From: UBA1672 sp023140905
Lineage (GTDB): Bacteria > Pseudomonadota > Alphaproteobacteria > Micavibrionales > Micavibrionaceae
Assembly: GCA_030636745.1 (NCBI GenBank)
Contig: DAOVWH010000068.1
Span: 1 to 9,434, forward strand
Reading direction: 5' to 3'
Length of the DNA stretch: 9,434 nucleotides
Positions 1 through 6,591 of the stretch are shown piece by piece (positions within the stretch are counted from its first letter, which is position 1; the number at the start of each line of letters is the position of its first letter). The translations under genes and the position numbers were made by a program. Below the pieces are notes generated by a model. That model was not told the origin of the DNA. It did no database searches and saw only the letters and a list, made by a program, of their open reading frames with translations.

Positions 1-3
1 ATT

Positions 4-15
4 ATGGGCGCCCAT
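4..15. repeat. 12-bp perfect palindrome
   Basis: ATGGGCGCCCAT reads the same on both strands and is GC-rich in an AT-rich surrounding. It could be a protein-binding site or part of a structure cut by the window edge. No function can be assigned. Confidence 0.3.
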
Positions 16-120
16 TACTATTTATTAGTTTACAAATAAAAGTATGGAAAAGGAAGCATAAAAGAAAATATAGTGAGTTTATACCAATTTTTGTTTTTTG
101 GATGGGAAACATTATATTTA

Positions 121-212
121 AACGCTCCGTAGCGTAGGTAAGTGCTGTGCCAATAAACAGGCAGGCTTCGCGCTTGTGCCATGGATGCTTGGCCCTCCTT
201 GGGTGCTAACGT
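121..212. other. GC-rich block in AT-rich spacer, possible dispersed repeat remnant
   Basis: By hand count about 59% of these 92 bases are G or C, against about 26% for the preceding 120. The block lies downstream of the response-regulator gene. All three minus-strand frames stay open across most of it. One of them has an ATG at 182 preceded by AAGGAGGG (200-193) and could encode 50 residues ending at 30. That reading frame runs from the GC-rich block straight into AT-rich sequence and changes composition midway, so I do not call it a gene. Short inverted repeats are present, for example TGCC/GGCA at 148-163. It does not match tRNA, 5S rRNA, SRP RNA, RNase P RNA or tmRNA motifs that I know. 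A repeated intergenic element, a relic of a mobile element or an unknown structured RNA are all possible. Confidence 0.35.
122..135 (-). terminator. weak hairpin, possible end of kinase-receiver operon
   Basis: ACGCT (122-126) pairs with AGCGT (131-135) around a four-base loop. On the minus strand it is followed by TTTAAAT, a poor U-tract. It is the only terminator-like structure found downstream of the receiver gene, about 100 bases after its stop. The five-pair stem is short, so the call is weak. Confidence 0.25.
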
Positions 213-231
213 CCTATATATCCATTTGTTT

Positions 232-639
232 TCATCTAACTTTTTTTGAAACAATACGGAGTTTTGCTTCAAACTGTGCAGGAGAAAACGGTTTACGGAT
301 ATAAGCTGTCACACCGGAGCTTTTAGCTTCAACTACTGAATCAATATCAGTTCTCCCTGTAACCATCAAAAAAGGCATCTCAGGATCAACCGAACGAATT
401 TGCCGCAAAAGCTCTACGCCGTTCATGCTAGGCATATTCCAGTCACACACAATAATATCAACGAAATCAAAAGCCGCATCAATAAATTCCAGGGCTTGCC
501 GCCCGTCTTTTGATTCAAATATTTGTGTTACCCCCATCCCAACGATCATATCTTTAAGCATGGCACGTGCTTCCGGTTGATCGTCTACAACCAAAATCTT
601 TAGATCTTCTATGTTCTTAATCTCTTGTCCTTGCGACAT
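232..639 (-). CDS. CheY-like single-domain response regulator
   Basis: A 135-residue protein that is a complete receiver domain and nothing else. Visible receiver residues are the acidic pair D19/D20 in ILVVDD, the phospho-acceptor D66 in CDWNMP, the switch T94 in MVTGRTD and K116 in the RKPF motif. Receivers of this type take phosphate from a histidine kinase and act by protein contact or pass phosphate along a relay; no DNA-binding or enzymatic output is attached. The ATG at 639 is preferred over the adjacent in-frame GTG at 642, because AGGAG at 651-647 lies seven bases upstream of the ATG. The kinase stop codon TGA shares its last base with this ATG, so translation is probably coupled and the kinase is the obvious partner. 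It could alternatively be a diffusible target for the kinase's own receiver pathway. The family assignment is secure; the physiological output is unknown. Confidence 0.95.
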   Translation of the reverse strand: MSQGQEIKNIEDLKILVVDDQPEARAMLKDMIVGMGVTQIFESKDGRQALEFIDAAFDFVDIIVCDWNMPSMNGVELLRQIRSVDPEMPFLMVTGRTDIDSVVEAKSSGVTAYIRKPFSPAQFEAKLRIVSKKVR

Positions 640-2756
640 CACGCATCTCCTCCCATAATTTTATCAGAATGCTTCCATCTAGCCATATCAACTACATCAT
701 TGATCACTCCTTCTGTACTATGCTTCTCATCAGAGAGCGTATGGCACAACATTTGAGCCAGCTTTTCATAGATCATCGGTTTAGCAATAAACACCGCGTC
801 TTTAGGTAACTCGACCGGAGCCATATCCCCACGTGCCGGAAAACCGCTCATAAAAATAACCTTAGTATCAGGACGTAGAGACATTAGTAATTCTGCCAGT
901 TTTACACCATTCACTTCCGGCATAAGTACATCAGTGAGCAAAACATCAATCTTGCCATCATAATCATCCTGACAAACCAGAGCATCAGTTCCATTAGGCG
1001 CTGAAAGAACCTTCAATCCTAAATCCTCAAGCATACTCACAACGACCTCACATAAATCAGGTTCGTCTTCTGCAACTAATATTGTATATCCATCAAGCCG
1101 TATTGTTTCCGGCTGATCTATATCCCCTAAAATCTCTTTTTTAGGTTTTACTCCTACGTAACGCGGCAGATATACAGACATAGTCGTTCCTTTATCAAGT
1201 TTGGTTTCGACATCCAAATGTCCTCCAAGCTCGTTAACCAGACCGTAAACAACCGATAAGCCAAGTCCAGAGCCTTTCCCCTGCCCTTTGGTTGTAAAGA
1301 ACGGATCAAAAATCCGCTCCAAAATTTGTTGTTCCATCCCCATACCATTATCAGCAACGCTCAAACACACGAACTCTTCAACATCATCCATTTCCTGAAT
1401 AATTGTCTGAGGAACATTCCCCTTATCTAAACAAGATAAATTAACCCGCAATATTCCCCCATCAATCATTGCATCACGTGCATTAACCACTAAATTCATC
1501 AGAATTTGCTCAATCGAAGAGCTGCTTCCTCTGATACACACTCCCGATTTACACAATTTTTCGGGAATTGTTATGTCCATTTTTAGATTTGCCCCAAGCA
1601 ACGGCTCGAAAAAAGCTACCTGTTCAGCCACAAAATCGCACATATCTAAAATTTCTTTTTCAACAACCTTATGACTACTGAACGTTAACATTTTGCGCGT
1701 TAGATTTGCTCCACGTCTTGATGCTGAATCAATCTTTTCCAGATACCCACGCTCTTTTTCCAGCTCATCAGGTAAAATCTTACCCATCATTGTGCAATAA
1801 CCGCTGATAATAGATAAGACGTTATTGAAATCATGCGCGATACCGGCTGCCAGCCCGCCCAAAGATTCAAGTCTTTGTGCTCTAAAAAATTCAATCTCAC
1901 GCTGCTTAAGCAATGTTACATCTGATAGTAGCCCGATAAACAAATCCACCTTACCTGCATAATAAACCGGCGAGAATGTCAAAGTATAATAACGAATTTC
2001 CCCATTCTTTTTATCTCTGGCATCTTCTAATTCCAATTCCGCTTCTGAATATTCCAAAAGAGCCTTCTCAAATTTCGTGCGTTCATGCATATCTGTAAAT
2101 AAGGTAGATAATATATCCCATCCCTCATCTGCAAGGTCTTCAAGATCGCTATCTGTAAAAGCACAAAAAGCATCATTAGCAAACAAAACAGGGTTGCCTT
2201 CTTGTTTAGGATCACTAATCATAATTCCTGTAGATGTTGCCTGCACAGCTTGCAAAAGCTGATAGCTTAAAGTATCGAGGTGCTTAAGCTGCTCTTCTCT
2301 ACGTTGTCCTGCACTAATATCTGTTATAGTAAAAAGCGTAATATCACCATCAAGCTTACGCGCATTTACAAGGCACAAAATTTCTTCATCACAACGGATG
2401 ACCTCACAAAATTCAGGGTCATTACTGCTAACATCAAAATGCCCCATAATCGTATTTTTGATACTCTCGTCATAATCAACAGCATGATCATACAGATAAT
2501 CGAGGAAACCAGACTGCGTGACATTTTTAGTCTCACAATCTATAAGTGTGCTTAATTGTATTTTTGCAAGATCGTTCATCTGCAAAAGTCCGCCTTTTGC
2601 ATCGAATACAATCTGTCCGTAATCAGAAGCATTCATAACCGCTGAAAAAATCCTAAAAGACCTTTTTTTCAGCTTATATCGTACAATGAGACAAGATGCC
2701 GGAATAGACAAAACGAACAGTATGACAGAAGCGATAAGAAACAAATAATCAGGCAC
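639..2756 (-). CDS. membrane-anchored PAS-PAS hybrid sensor histidine kinase
   Basis: A 705-residue hybrid kinase. Domains in order: one N-terminal membrane helix (about 3-27, then KLKKR), a PAS-like domain (about 40-150), a second PAS domain (about 165-290), HisKA with H308 in the AHDFNN motif, the HATPase_c domain, and a C-terminal receiver. HATPase_c motifs are the N box NLVVNARDAM (421-430), DNGMGM (469-474), DPFFTTK (484-490) and GKGSGLGL (493-500). The receiver (about 557-672) carries E563/D564, phospho-acceptor D609 in LLTDVLMP, S637 and K659. It should autophosphorylate on H308 and pass phosphate to D609. With almost no periplasmic part, the signal is probably cytoplasmic, redox or membrane-borne and read by the PAS domains. 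Architecture and H-box resemble CckA-type hybrid kinases, but it has one helix and a dedicated receiver downstream, so I do not call it cckA. Start is GTG at 2756: an in-frame TAG lies two codons upstream and the next Met is residue 41, beyond the helix. No Hpt domain is encoded in the window. Confidence 0.93.
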   Translation of the reverse strand: MPDYLFLIASVILFVLSIPASCLIVRYKLKKRSFRIFSAVMNASDYGQIVFDAKGGLLQMNDLAKIQLSTLIDCETKNVTQSGFLDYLYDHAVDYDESIKNTIMGHFDVSSNDPEFCEVIRCDEEILCLVNARKLDGDITLFTITDISAGQRREEQLKHLDTLSYQLLQAVQATSTGIMISDPKQEGNPVLFANDAFCAFTDSDLEDLADEGWDILSTLFTDMHERTKFEKALLEYSEAELELEDARDKKNGEIRYYTLTFSPVYYAGKVDLFIGLLSDVTLLKQREIEFFRAQRLESLGGLAAGIAHDFNNVLSIISGYCTMMGKILPDELEKERGYLEKIDSASRRGANLTRKMLTFSSHKVVEKEILDMCDFVAEQVAFFEPLLGANLKMDITIPEKLCKSGVCIRGSSSSIEQILMNLVVNARDAMIDGGILRVNLSCLDKGNVPQTIIQEMDDVEEFVCLSVADNGMGMEQQILERIFDPFFTTKGQGKGSGLGLSVVYGLVNELGGHLDVETKLDKGTTMSVYLPRYVGVKPKKEILGDIDQPETIRLDGYTILVAEDEPDLCEVVVSMLEDLGLKVLSAPNGTDALVCQDDYDGKIDVLLTDVLMPEVNGVKLAELLMSLRPDTKVIFMSGFPARGDMAPVELPKDAVFIAKPMIYEKLAQMLCHTLSDEKHSTEGVINDVVDMARWKHSDKIMGGDA
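647..654 (-). promoter_or_regulatory. ribosome binding site of the receiver gene
   Basis: GGGAGGAG on the minus strand, inside the last codons of the kinase gene. It is by far the strongest Shine-Dalgarno in the window and decides the ATG at 639 (seven-base spacing) over the GTG at 642 (four-base spacing). It suggests the receiver is made in excess over the poorly initiated, GTG-started kinase. Confidence 0.7.
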
Positions 2757-2832
2757 GTATCCCTACCAAGAGCAAATAAAAATATGAATTTAGATAAATA
2801 AAATACCGACAGGTAGTCTACTAGTTCCTATC

Positions 2833-2853
2833 ATAGTTGCATAGCAGCACTAT
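2833..2853. promoter_or_regulatory. imperfect dyad upstream of the yjbH-like promoter, possible operator
   Basis: ATAGT-T-GC (2833-2840) mirrors GC-ACTAT (2847-2853) around a six-base loop, with one unpaired T. It ends four bases before the -35 box, the usual place for an activator site, and lies in the spacer shared with the divergent kinase gene. A regulator binding here could control both directions. No factor can be named. Confidence 0.35.
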
Positions 2854-2857
2854 TCCT

Positions 2858-2885
2858 TTGACATACATAGGTATTGGAATAGAAT
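2858..2885 (+). promoter_or_regulatory. sigma-70-type promoter for the yjbH-like gene
   Basis: TTGACA (2858-2863) is a perfect -35 hexamer and TAGAAT (2880-2885) matches five of six -10 bases, with a 16-base spacer. Transcription would begin near 2892. That leaves only about eight bases before the first ATG at 2900 but about 74 before the ATG at 2966, which supports the later start. Confidence 0.7.
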
Positions 2886-2965
2886 AATAACCAGACATTA
2901 TGCTCCACATTTGTATGGGGAACCTTTCTTCCATCCCTGTTCATTATCTCCATCCCGTCCTAATT

Positions 2966-5266
2966 ATGCTTCTTCGGAAACAAATTTCTTACACCTTATT
3001 TATAGCGTCCATCAGCATAGGTGGTGCTAGTGCTAAAGTTGTATTAGCGGTAGATGATAATCCTGCAAAAAAACAAACATCCCCATTCCAAATACATTCT
3101 CCAGCCATTAATGGTTTTCTAGGGCTTAATACAATTCCAAGCGCACGCATGGATGAAACGGGGACTATTCGCGCTGGAATAAGCACACTTGATCCGTACC
3201 TGAATAGCTTTATTAGCGTACAAATCGCAAAGCCCCTTTCTTTAACATTCAGGCAAACAGCTGAAGTATCAAGCCTTACAAAAGATTCGAAGGCCCTGTA
3301 TCCAGGCGTGGATTTTAAATTGCGCTTATTTGAAGAAAACACCTACCGTCCTGAAATTGCGCTTGGTATACAGTCAGCATTGGGTCACAAAAGAATGGCC
3401 GGAGAATATCTTACCTTATCCAAACGGTACAAGAATTTAGATTTCACAACCGGCTTAGGCTGGGGTCGTTTTGGCACAGCCGGACATTTCAAAAATCCGC
3501 TTATCGGTTTATCACCGCATTTCAAAAAAGACCGTGATTACATCAGTGAATATCCAAACGAACCCTCCGACTGGTTTACCGGAAAAGATGCGGGCATTTT
3601 TGGTGGAATGGAAGTTTTCCTTCCCTATGACGGGTTTTCCCTAAAATTCGACTATGGGGCTGACCGTTATACGGCAGAAAAAATGACGTCCAATTATCAT
3701 AACGCTTCCCCTTGGGGAACCGGTCTTGCCTATAATTACCAGAACCAGCTCAGTGCAGGCATAGGCATTCAGGGCACAGACAAAGTTATGGGCCGGTTAT
3801 CTATTCAAAGCACACCGGCGAAATGGCCCTTCACCTCTAGCAAATACAGTGATACGCCACGTCCTATATATAAAGAGCGCCCGCAGCGCACTTACATTGC
3901 ACGCATGCGTTATGAAGCCGATTTAGACGGCATAAAGCTATCTGATATATGGATTGATTCAACCAGAAAGCAACTCTTTGCAACACTTCATCTACCCGAA
4001 AAAGTCCCCGCTCCCAAGCATGTGGGGCGAGCTGTTCGCCATATTATTGCCAATGCGCAAGACAGTGTTGAAGAAATCATCATAACGCTGCAAACGAAGA
4101 ATTTGCGCGGCACACGGATAAGCCTTATGCGCTCTGATATAGAAAAAGCCTTACATAATAAACAAGCCAGTGCCAATGAAATCTGGCAACATGCAACCAT
4201 TAAGAAAACACAAGAGCCCCTTAATATAGATGCTGATACCCACCACTTGAAAACCGTATTGTCAAAAAACAAGCTAAGCAAAAACCCATTTCTTCCGGCA
4301 AAACATTTTAGCCTAGCCCATATAATCCAACCACTAGTACCGGATATGACGTTAGGCGATCCACTACCGCCGTCCTTAAAACAAGGCATCAGCTATACAA
4401 GAGCAAAATGGCCTGATATCCGCTTGATACTTGACAATCAAATTGGATTATCCGAAGAAGATAGCGGTTTTCTCAGACGCTCATCGCTTATCATAAAAGG
4501 AAACACAAACAGCCCCTTTCTTGGTTTCTCAAGCGGAGCTGCCGTACGCCTTAATTTAAGCGACAATCTGGATAACATTTCCAAATACCGCGCAGCCTCA
4601 GCAACTCCTGTTCGTAGTGATGTTGATGATTTTACCGACACATTCATAGGGCTTGATCGAATGCATTTTAGCTATATGCGCTCGCTCACACCAGAATTAC
4701 ATAGCGCTGCAAGCTTTGGTTACTTGGAAGAAGCCTATGCAGGGTTTGGCGGACAGCTCCTATATCGTCCCATATATTCCCGTTTTGCCCTAGGTGCCGA
4801 GGCGTGGCAAGCATTACGCCGCAATCCCGATACTTTTCTTAACTTAAACCTTATAAATGGCCAACAAGTCACAACAGGCCATGCACATTTATGGTATGAC
4901 ATTCCGGGCTACGACCTCACTGCGAAATTAAGCGCAGGACGCTATTTGCTTGGAGATACCGGCTTTAGCGCAGGTCTGGAAAAATATTTCGATAATGGGG
5001 CTGCTTTGCACGCCTCAACAACAATTACAAATGCCATTGATGCTGATTTATTTGGAGGCATAACGCACAGCTATCATAGCTTAAACCTCAGTTTACCATT
5101 GGGCAGCGTACCTTATATCCCGTCCGGTAGCACTATACGCATAAGAAACGCACCCTTTGGCCGGGACAGCGCTCAGAGCCTCGATAAGCCTCTTGATTTA
5201 TATAGCCTAACCCAAAGTTTCAGCGTTAATAACATTGCACATCACTGGCAAGAAATCACCGAATAA
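2966..5266 (+). CDS. yjbH: YjbH-family exopolysaccharide/outer-membrane protein
   Basis: A protein of 766 residues from this start. Residues 1-23 form a Sec signal peptide (LLRKQ, then a hydrophobic run ending GGASA) with likely cleavage after Ala23; no lipobox Cys follows. Recognisable YjbH (DUF940) stretches are GFLGLNTIPSARM near 50-62, the block RPEIALG...EYLTLSKRY...GLGWGRF near 128-169, and GIFGGMEVFLPYDGFSLKFDY near 210-230. A C-terminal block near 553-670 includes GGQLLYRPIYSRFALGAE. Many alternating, aromatic-ending strands suggest a beta-barrel. In E. coli, YjbH is the last product of the yjbEFGH exopolysaccharide operon; here it stands alone, with no yjbE, yjbF or yjbG beside it. 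The upstream ATG at 2900 would add 22 residues (788 aa) before the signal peptide and sit almost on the transcription start, so 2966 is preferred, though neither has a clear Shine-Dalgarno. It is slightly longer than E. coli YjbH (about 700 residues). Family call firm; exact role in polysaccharide secretion inferred. Confidence 0.85.
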   Translation: MLLRKQISYTLFIASISIGGASAKVVLAVDDNPAKKQTSPFQIHSPAINGFLGLNTIPSARMDETGTIRAGISTLDPYLNSFISVQIAKPLSLTFRQTAEVSSLTKDSKALYPGVDFKLRLFEENTYRPEIALGIQSALGHKRMAGEYLTLSKRYKNLDFTTGLGWGRFGTAGHFKNPLIGLSPHFKKDRDYISEYPNEPSDWFTGKDAGIFGGMEVFLPYDGFSLKFDYGADRYTAEKMTSNYHNASPWGTGLAYNYQNQLSAGIGIQGTDKVMGRLSIQSTPAKWPFTSSKYSDTPRPIYKERPQRTYIARMRYEADLDGIKLSDIWIDSTRKQLFATLHLPEKVPAPKHVGRAVRHIIANAQDSVEEIIITLQTKNLRGTRISLMRSDIEKALHNKQASANEIWQHATIKKTQEPLNIDADTHHLKTVLSKNKLSKNPFLPAKHFSLAHIIQPLVPDMTLGDPLPPSLKQGISYTRAKWPDIRLILDNQIGLSEEDSGFLRRSSLIIKGNTNSPFLGFSSGAAVRLNLSDNLDNISKYRAASATPVRSDVDDFTDTFIGLDRMHFSYMRSLTPELHSAASFGYLEEAYAGFGGQLLYRPIYSRFALGAEAWQALRRNPDTFLNLNLINGQQVTTGHAHLWYDIPGYDLTAKLSAGRYLLGDTGFSAGLEKYFDNGAALHASTTITNAIDADLFGGITHSYHSLNLSLPLGSVPYIPSGSTIRIRNAPFGRDSAQSLDKPLDLYSLTQSFSVNNIAHHWQEITE

Positions 5267-5339
5267 ATAGGAATATGGGTATATCTGCACCTCTTGTGAA
5301 CCGCTTATGACATCATTTAAGCATCGTTTATGACCCGAT

Positions 5340-5367
5340 AAAAAAAAGCCGCCCGTTAAAGGTGGCT
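5340..5367 (-). terminator. strong intrinsic terminator (minus strand)
   Basis: AGCCGCC (5347-5353) pairs with GGTGGCT (5361-5367), one G-T pair, around a seven-base loop. Read on the minus strand the stem is followed by an unbroken T-tract (5347-5340). It ends transcripts from rluD and/or the candidate small RNA. On the plus strand the downstream sequence GAGAAAGTTTTATATTTT is a poorer U-tract, but it may give partial termination for yjbH. Confidence 0.8.
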
Positions 5368-5414
5368 GAGAAAGTTTTATATTTTACGACAAAAATTTTC
5401 TTTTTGATATTTAC

Positions 5415-5444
5415 CGTTCCGTTATTCTTTATTGTTTCGGAACG
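5415..5444. repeat. 7-bp inverted repeat, possible plus-strand terminator of yjbH
   Basis: CGTTCCG (5415-5421) and CGGAACG (5438-5444) are perfect complements around a 16-base AT-rich loop. On the plus strand TATCGTTTTATTT follows, so it might end yjbH transcripts. On the minus strand it would be a stem-loop within the candidate small RNA. The large loop weakens it as a terminator. Confidence 0.4.
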
Positions 5445-5538
5445 TATCGTTTTATTTACTCAACACATTTTTCGAATCAGCAAGAAATTAAGATAAGAAC
5501 ACATTCTTCACTTAAAAGATTCTTATATACACTCTTTA

Positions 5539-5567
5539 ATGATACATAAAATTTTATGTAAATTCAA
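5539..5567 (-). promoter_or_regulatory. minus-strand promoter with palindromic spacer
   Basis: Reading the minus strand, TTGAAT (5567-5562) and TATCAT (5544-5539) match the sigma-70 hexamers at four and five of six positions with the ideal 17-base spacing. The perfect 18-bp palindrome TACATAAAATTTTATGTA (5543-5560) fills the spacer and touches the -10 box, a typical site for a dimeric repressor or MerR-like activator. In AT-rich DNA both matches could be chance. The -35 begins two bases after the rluD stop codon. Confidence 0.4.
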
Positions 5568-5568
5568 G

Positions 5569-6561
5569 TTATGTGCGTTTTTCTAATGCTTTCAATAGGT
5601 TAGAAAAATCATCCGGTATAGGTGATTCAAAAGAAAGGCTCTCCCCTGTCCTTGGATGCTTACATTTAAGCTCTTTTGCATGTAAAGACTGGCGAGGGAA
5701 TTTTAAAATTTCTTCTATTATTTCAGGGGGATAACCTTCTTTCTTAAGTTTTGCTCTTAATGCAGTGGGCTGCGGACCGTAAAGAAAATCCCCTATCAAT
5801 GGATAACCCAGAGCCTCCATATGCACCCGAATCTGATGCGTACGGCCTGTTTCCAAACGACATTCCACAAGGCTGCATGCCTCACCATAATTTTGAATAA
5901 CCATATAATGTGTACGGGCCTCTTTAACAGAAGAAGCCATCACACTCATTTTTAAACGATTATGCCTATGCCGTCCAATCGGGCGATTCACAGAGCTTTT
6001 AATCGGCATGGGAACCCCCATAACCAAAGCATGATATACACGGCTAAGAGAACGGTCTGCAAGCTGTGCGCTTAATGCCTGATGCGCATAATCATTCTTG
6101 GCAACCATAATCAATCCGCTTGTATCTTTATCAAGCCTGTGAACAATTCCGGGCCGGATTACCCCGCCTATTCCCGATAAACGCTCAGCACAATGATAAA
6201 GCAATGCATTGACCATCGTTCCCGTCCAATTCCCGGCCCCCGGATGAACGACAAGCCCGGCACGCTTATTAATCACAAGCATATCCTCGTCTTCATAAAT
6301 AATATCAAGGGGGATATTCTCAGGCTGAGGTTCTGCTTCCACAGGCTCAGGAATAGATAAGGTAAACACATCGCCTGCATTTACTTTCATAGACGCTGTT
6401 TTTAATGGCTCTCCGTTTAGAAAAACAGCCCCTTCTTTGATAAAAGACTGCAAGCGCGAACGTGACAAAGCCTCGCATAAAACGCTCAAAACTTTATCTG
6501 CACGCTGACCGTCATATTCTGCCGGTACTGCGAAATTTAAATCTATTTCTTCACTATTCAC
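5569..6561 (-). CDS. rluD: 23S rRNA pseudouridine synthase RluD-type
   Basis: A 330-residue RluA/RluD-family enzyme that isomerises uridines of 23S rRNA to pseudouridine (positions 1911, 1915 and 1917 in E. coli) late in large-subunit assembly. An N-terminal S4 RNA-binding domain lies at about 17-75. The catalytic domain carries HRLDKDTSG (141-149) with catalytic D144, preceded by VVHPGAG (104-110) and followed by LETGRTHQIRVHM (236-248), GDFLYG (257-262) and LHAKEL (293-298). Length and order match the family. Start is GTG: no in-frame ATG exists before residue 58 and the S4 domain begins near residue 17; only a weak AAGTGG precedes it. It lies 30 bases after the secreted repeat-protein gene on the same strand, so both probably share a transcript. 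RluA/RluC-type specificity cannot be excluded from motifs alone, but the S4 domain and overall sequence favour RluD. Confidence 0.92.
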   Translation of the reverse strand: MNSEEIDLNFAVPAEYDGQRADKVLSVLCEALSRSRLQSFIKEGAVFLNGEPLKTASMKVNAGDVFTLSIPEPVEAEPQPENIPLDIIYEDEDMLVINKRAGLVVHPGAGNWTGTMVNALLYHCAERLSGIGGVIRPGIVHRLDKDTSGLIMVAKNDYAHQALSAQLADRSLSRVYHALVMGVPMPIKSSVNRPIGRHRHNRLKMSVMASSVKEARTHYMVIQNYGEACSLVECRLETGRTHQIRVHMEALGYPLIGDFLYGPQPTALRAKLKKEGYPPEIIEEILKFPRQSLHAKELKCKHPRTGESLSFESPIPDDFSNLLKALEKRT

Positions 6562-6591
6562 TTGTAACCACTTGATTCTAAAAAATTAAAA

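Larger units (their letters stand above)
5340..5532 (-). ncRNA. candidate small RNA behind rluD (about 190 nt)
   Basis: A minus-strand promoter (TTGAAT, 17-base spacer, TATCAT) immediately after the rluD stop would start a transcript near 5532, and a strong intrinsic terminator ends it near 5340. The interval has no reading frame longer than about ten codons after a plausible start. It holds three stem-loops: AAGAA/TTCTT with loop TGTG (5495-5508), CGTTCCG/CGGAACG with a 16-base loop (5415-5444), and the terminator. This is the layout of an independent 3'-located bacterial small RNA. The alternative is simply a long rluD 3' untranslated region. No known RNA family is recognised, and the start point is inferred. 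Confidence 0.4.
5267..5568. other. 302-bp spacer between convergent genes
   Basis: No open reading frame worth calling. The spacer contains, left to right, the minus-strand terminator, an inverted repeat at 5415-5444, a small hairpin at 5495-5508 and an 18-bp palindrome at 5543-5560 within a minus-strand promoter. The right two thirds are very AT-rich. TTATGAC occurs twice (5305-5311 and 5328-5334), probably by chance. Confidence 0.6.

Noticed and set aside
30..272. 80-codon frame beginning inside the receiver gene
   Set aside because: The part before the ATG at 182 overlaps the receiver's last codons in another frame and has no start signal; only the shorter 50-codon version has any support, and that is listed as a weak finding.
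2280..2555. 91-codon plus-strand frame inside the kinase gene
   Set aside because: Antisense to the first PAS region; no ribosome site, promoter or family resemblance.
639..2756. Naming the hybrid kinase cckA
   Set aside because: The H-box and PAS-kinase-receiver order are CckA-like, but only one membrane helix is visible and it is operonic with a private receiver; no cell-cycle context is present.
2900..2965. N-terminal extension of the yjbH-like protein from the ATG at 2900
   Set aside because: It would put 22 residues before an otherwise normal signal peptide and begin only about eight bases after the predicted transcription start; not excluded, but less likely than 2966.
3988..4389. 133-codon minus-strand frame inside the yjbH-like gene
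   Set aside because: It lies wholly antisense to a well-supported gene, with a Cys/Trp-rich composition typical of shadow frames.
5305..5334. Two copies of TTATGAC after yjbH
   Set aside because: Only seven bases each, with no further similarity around them; expected by chance in AT-rich DNA.
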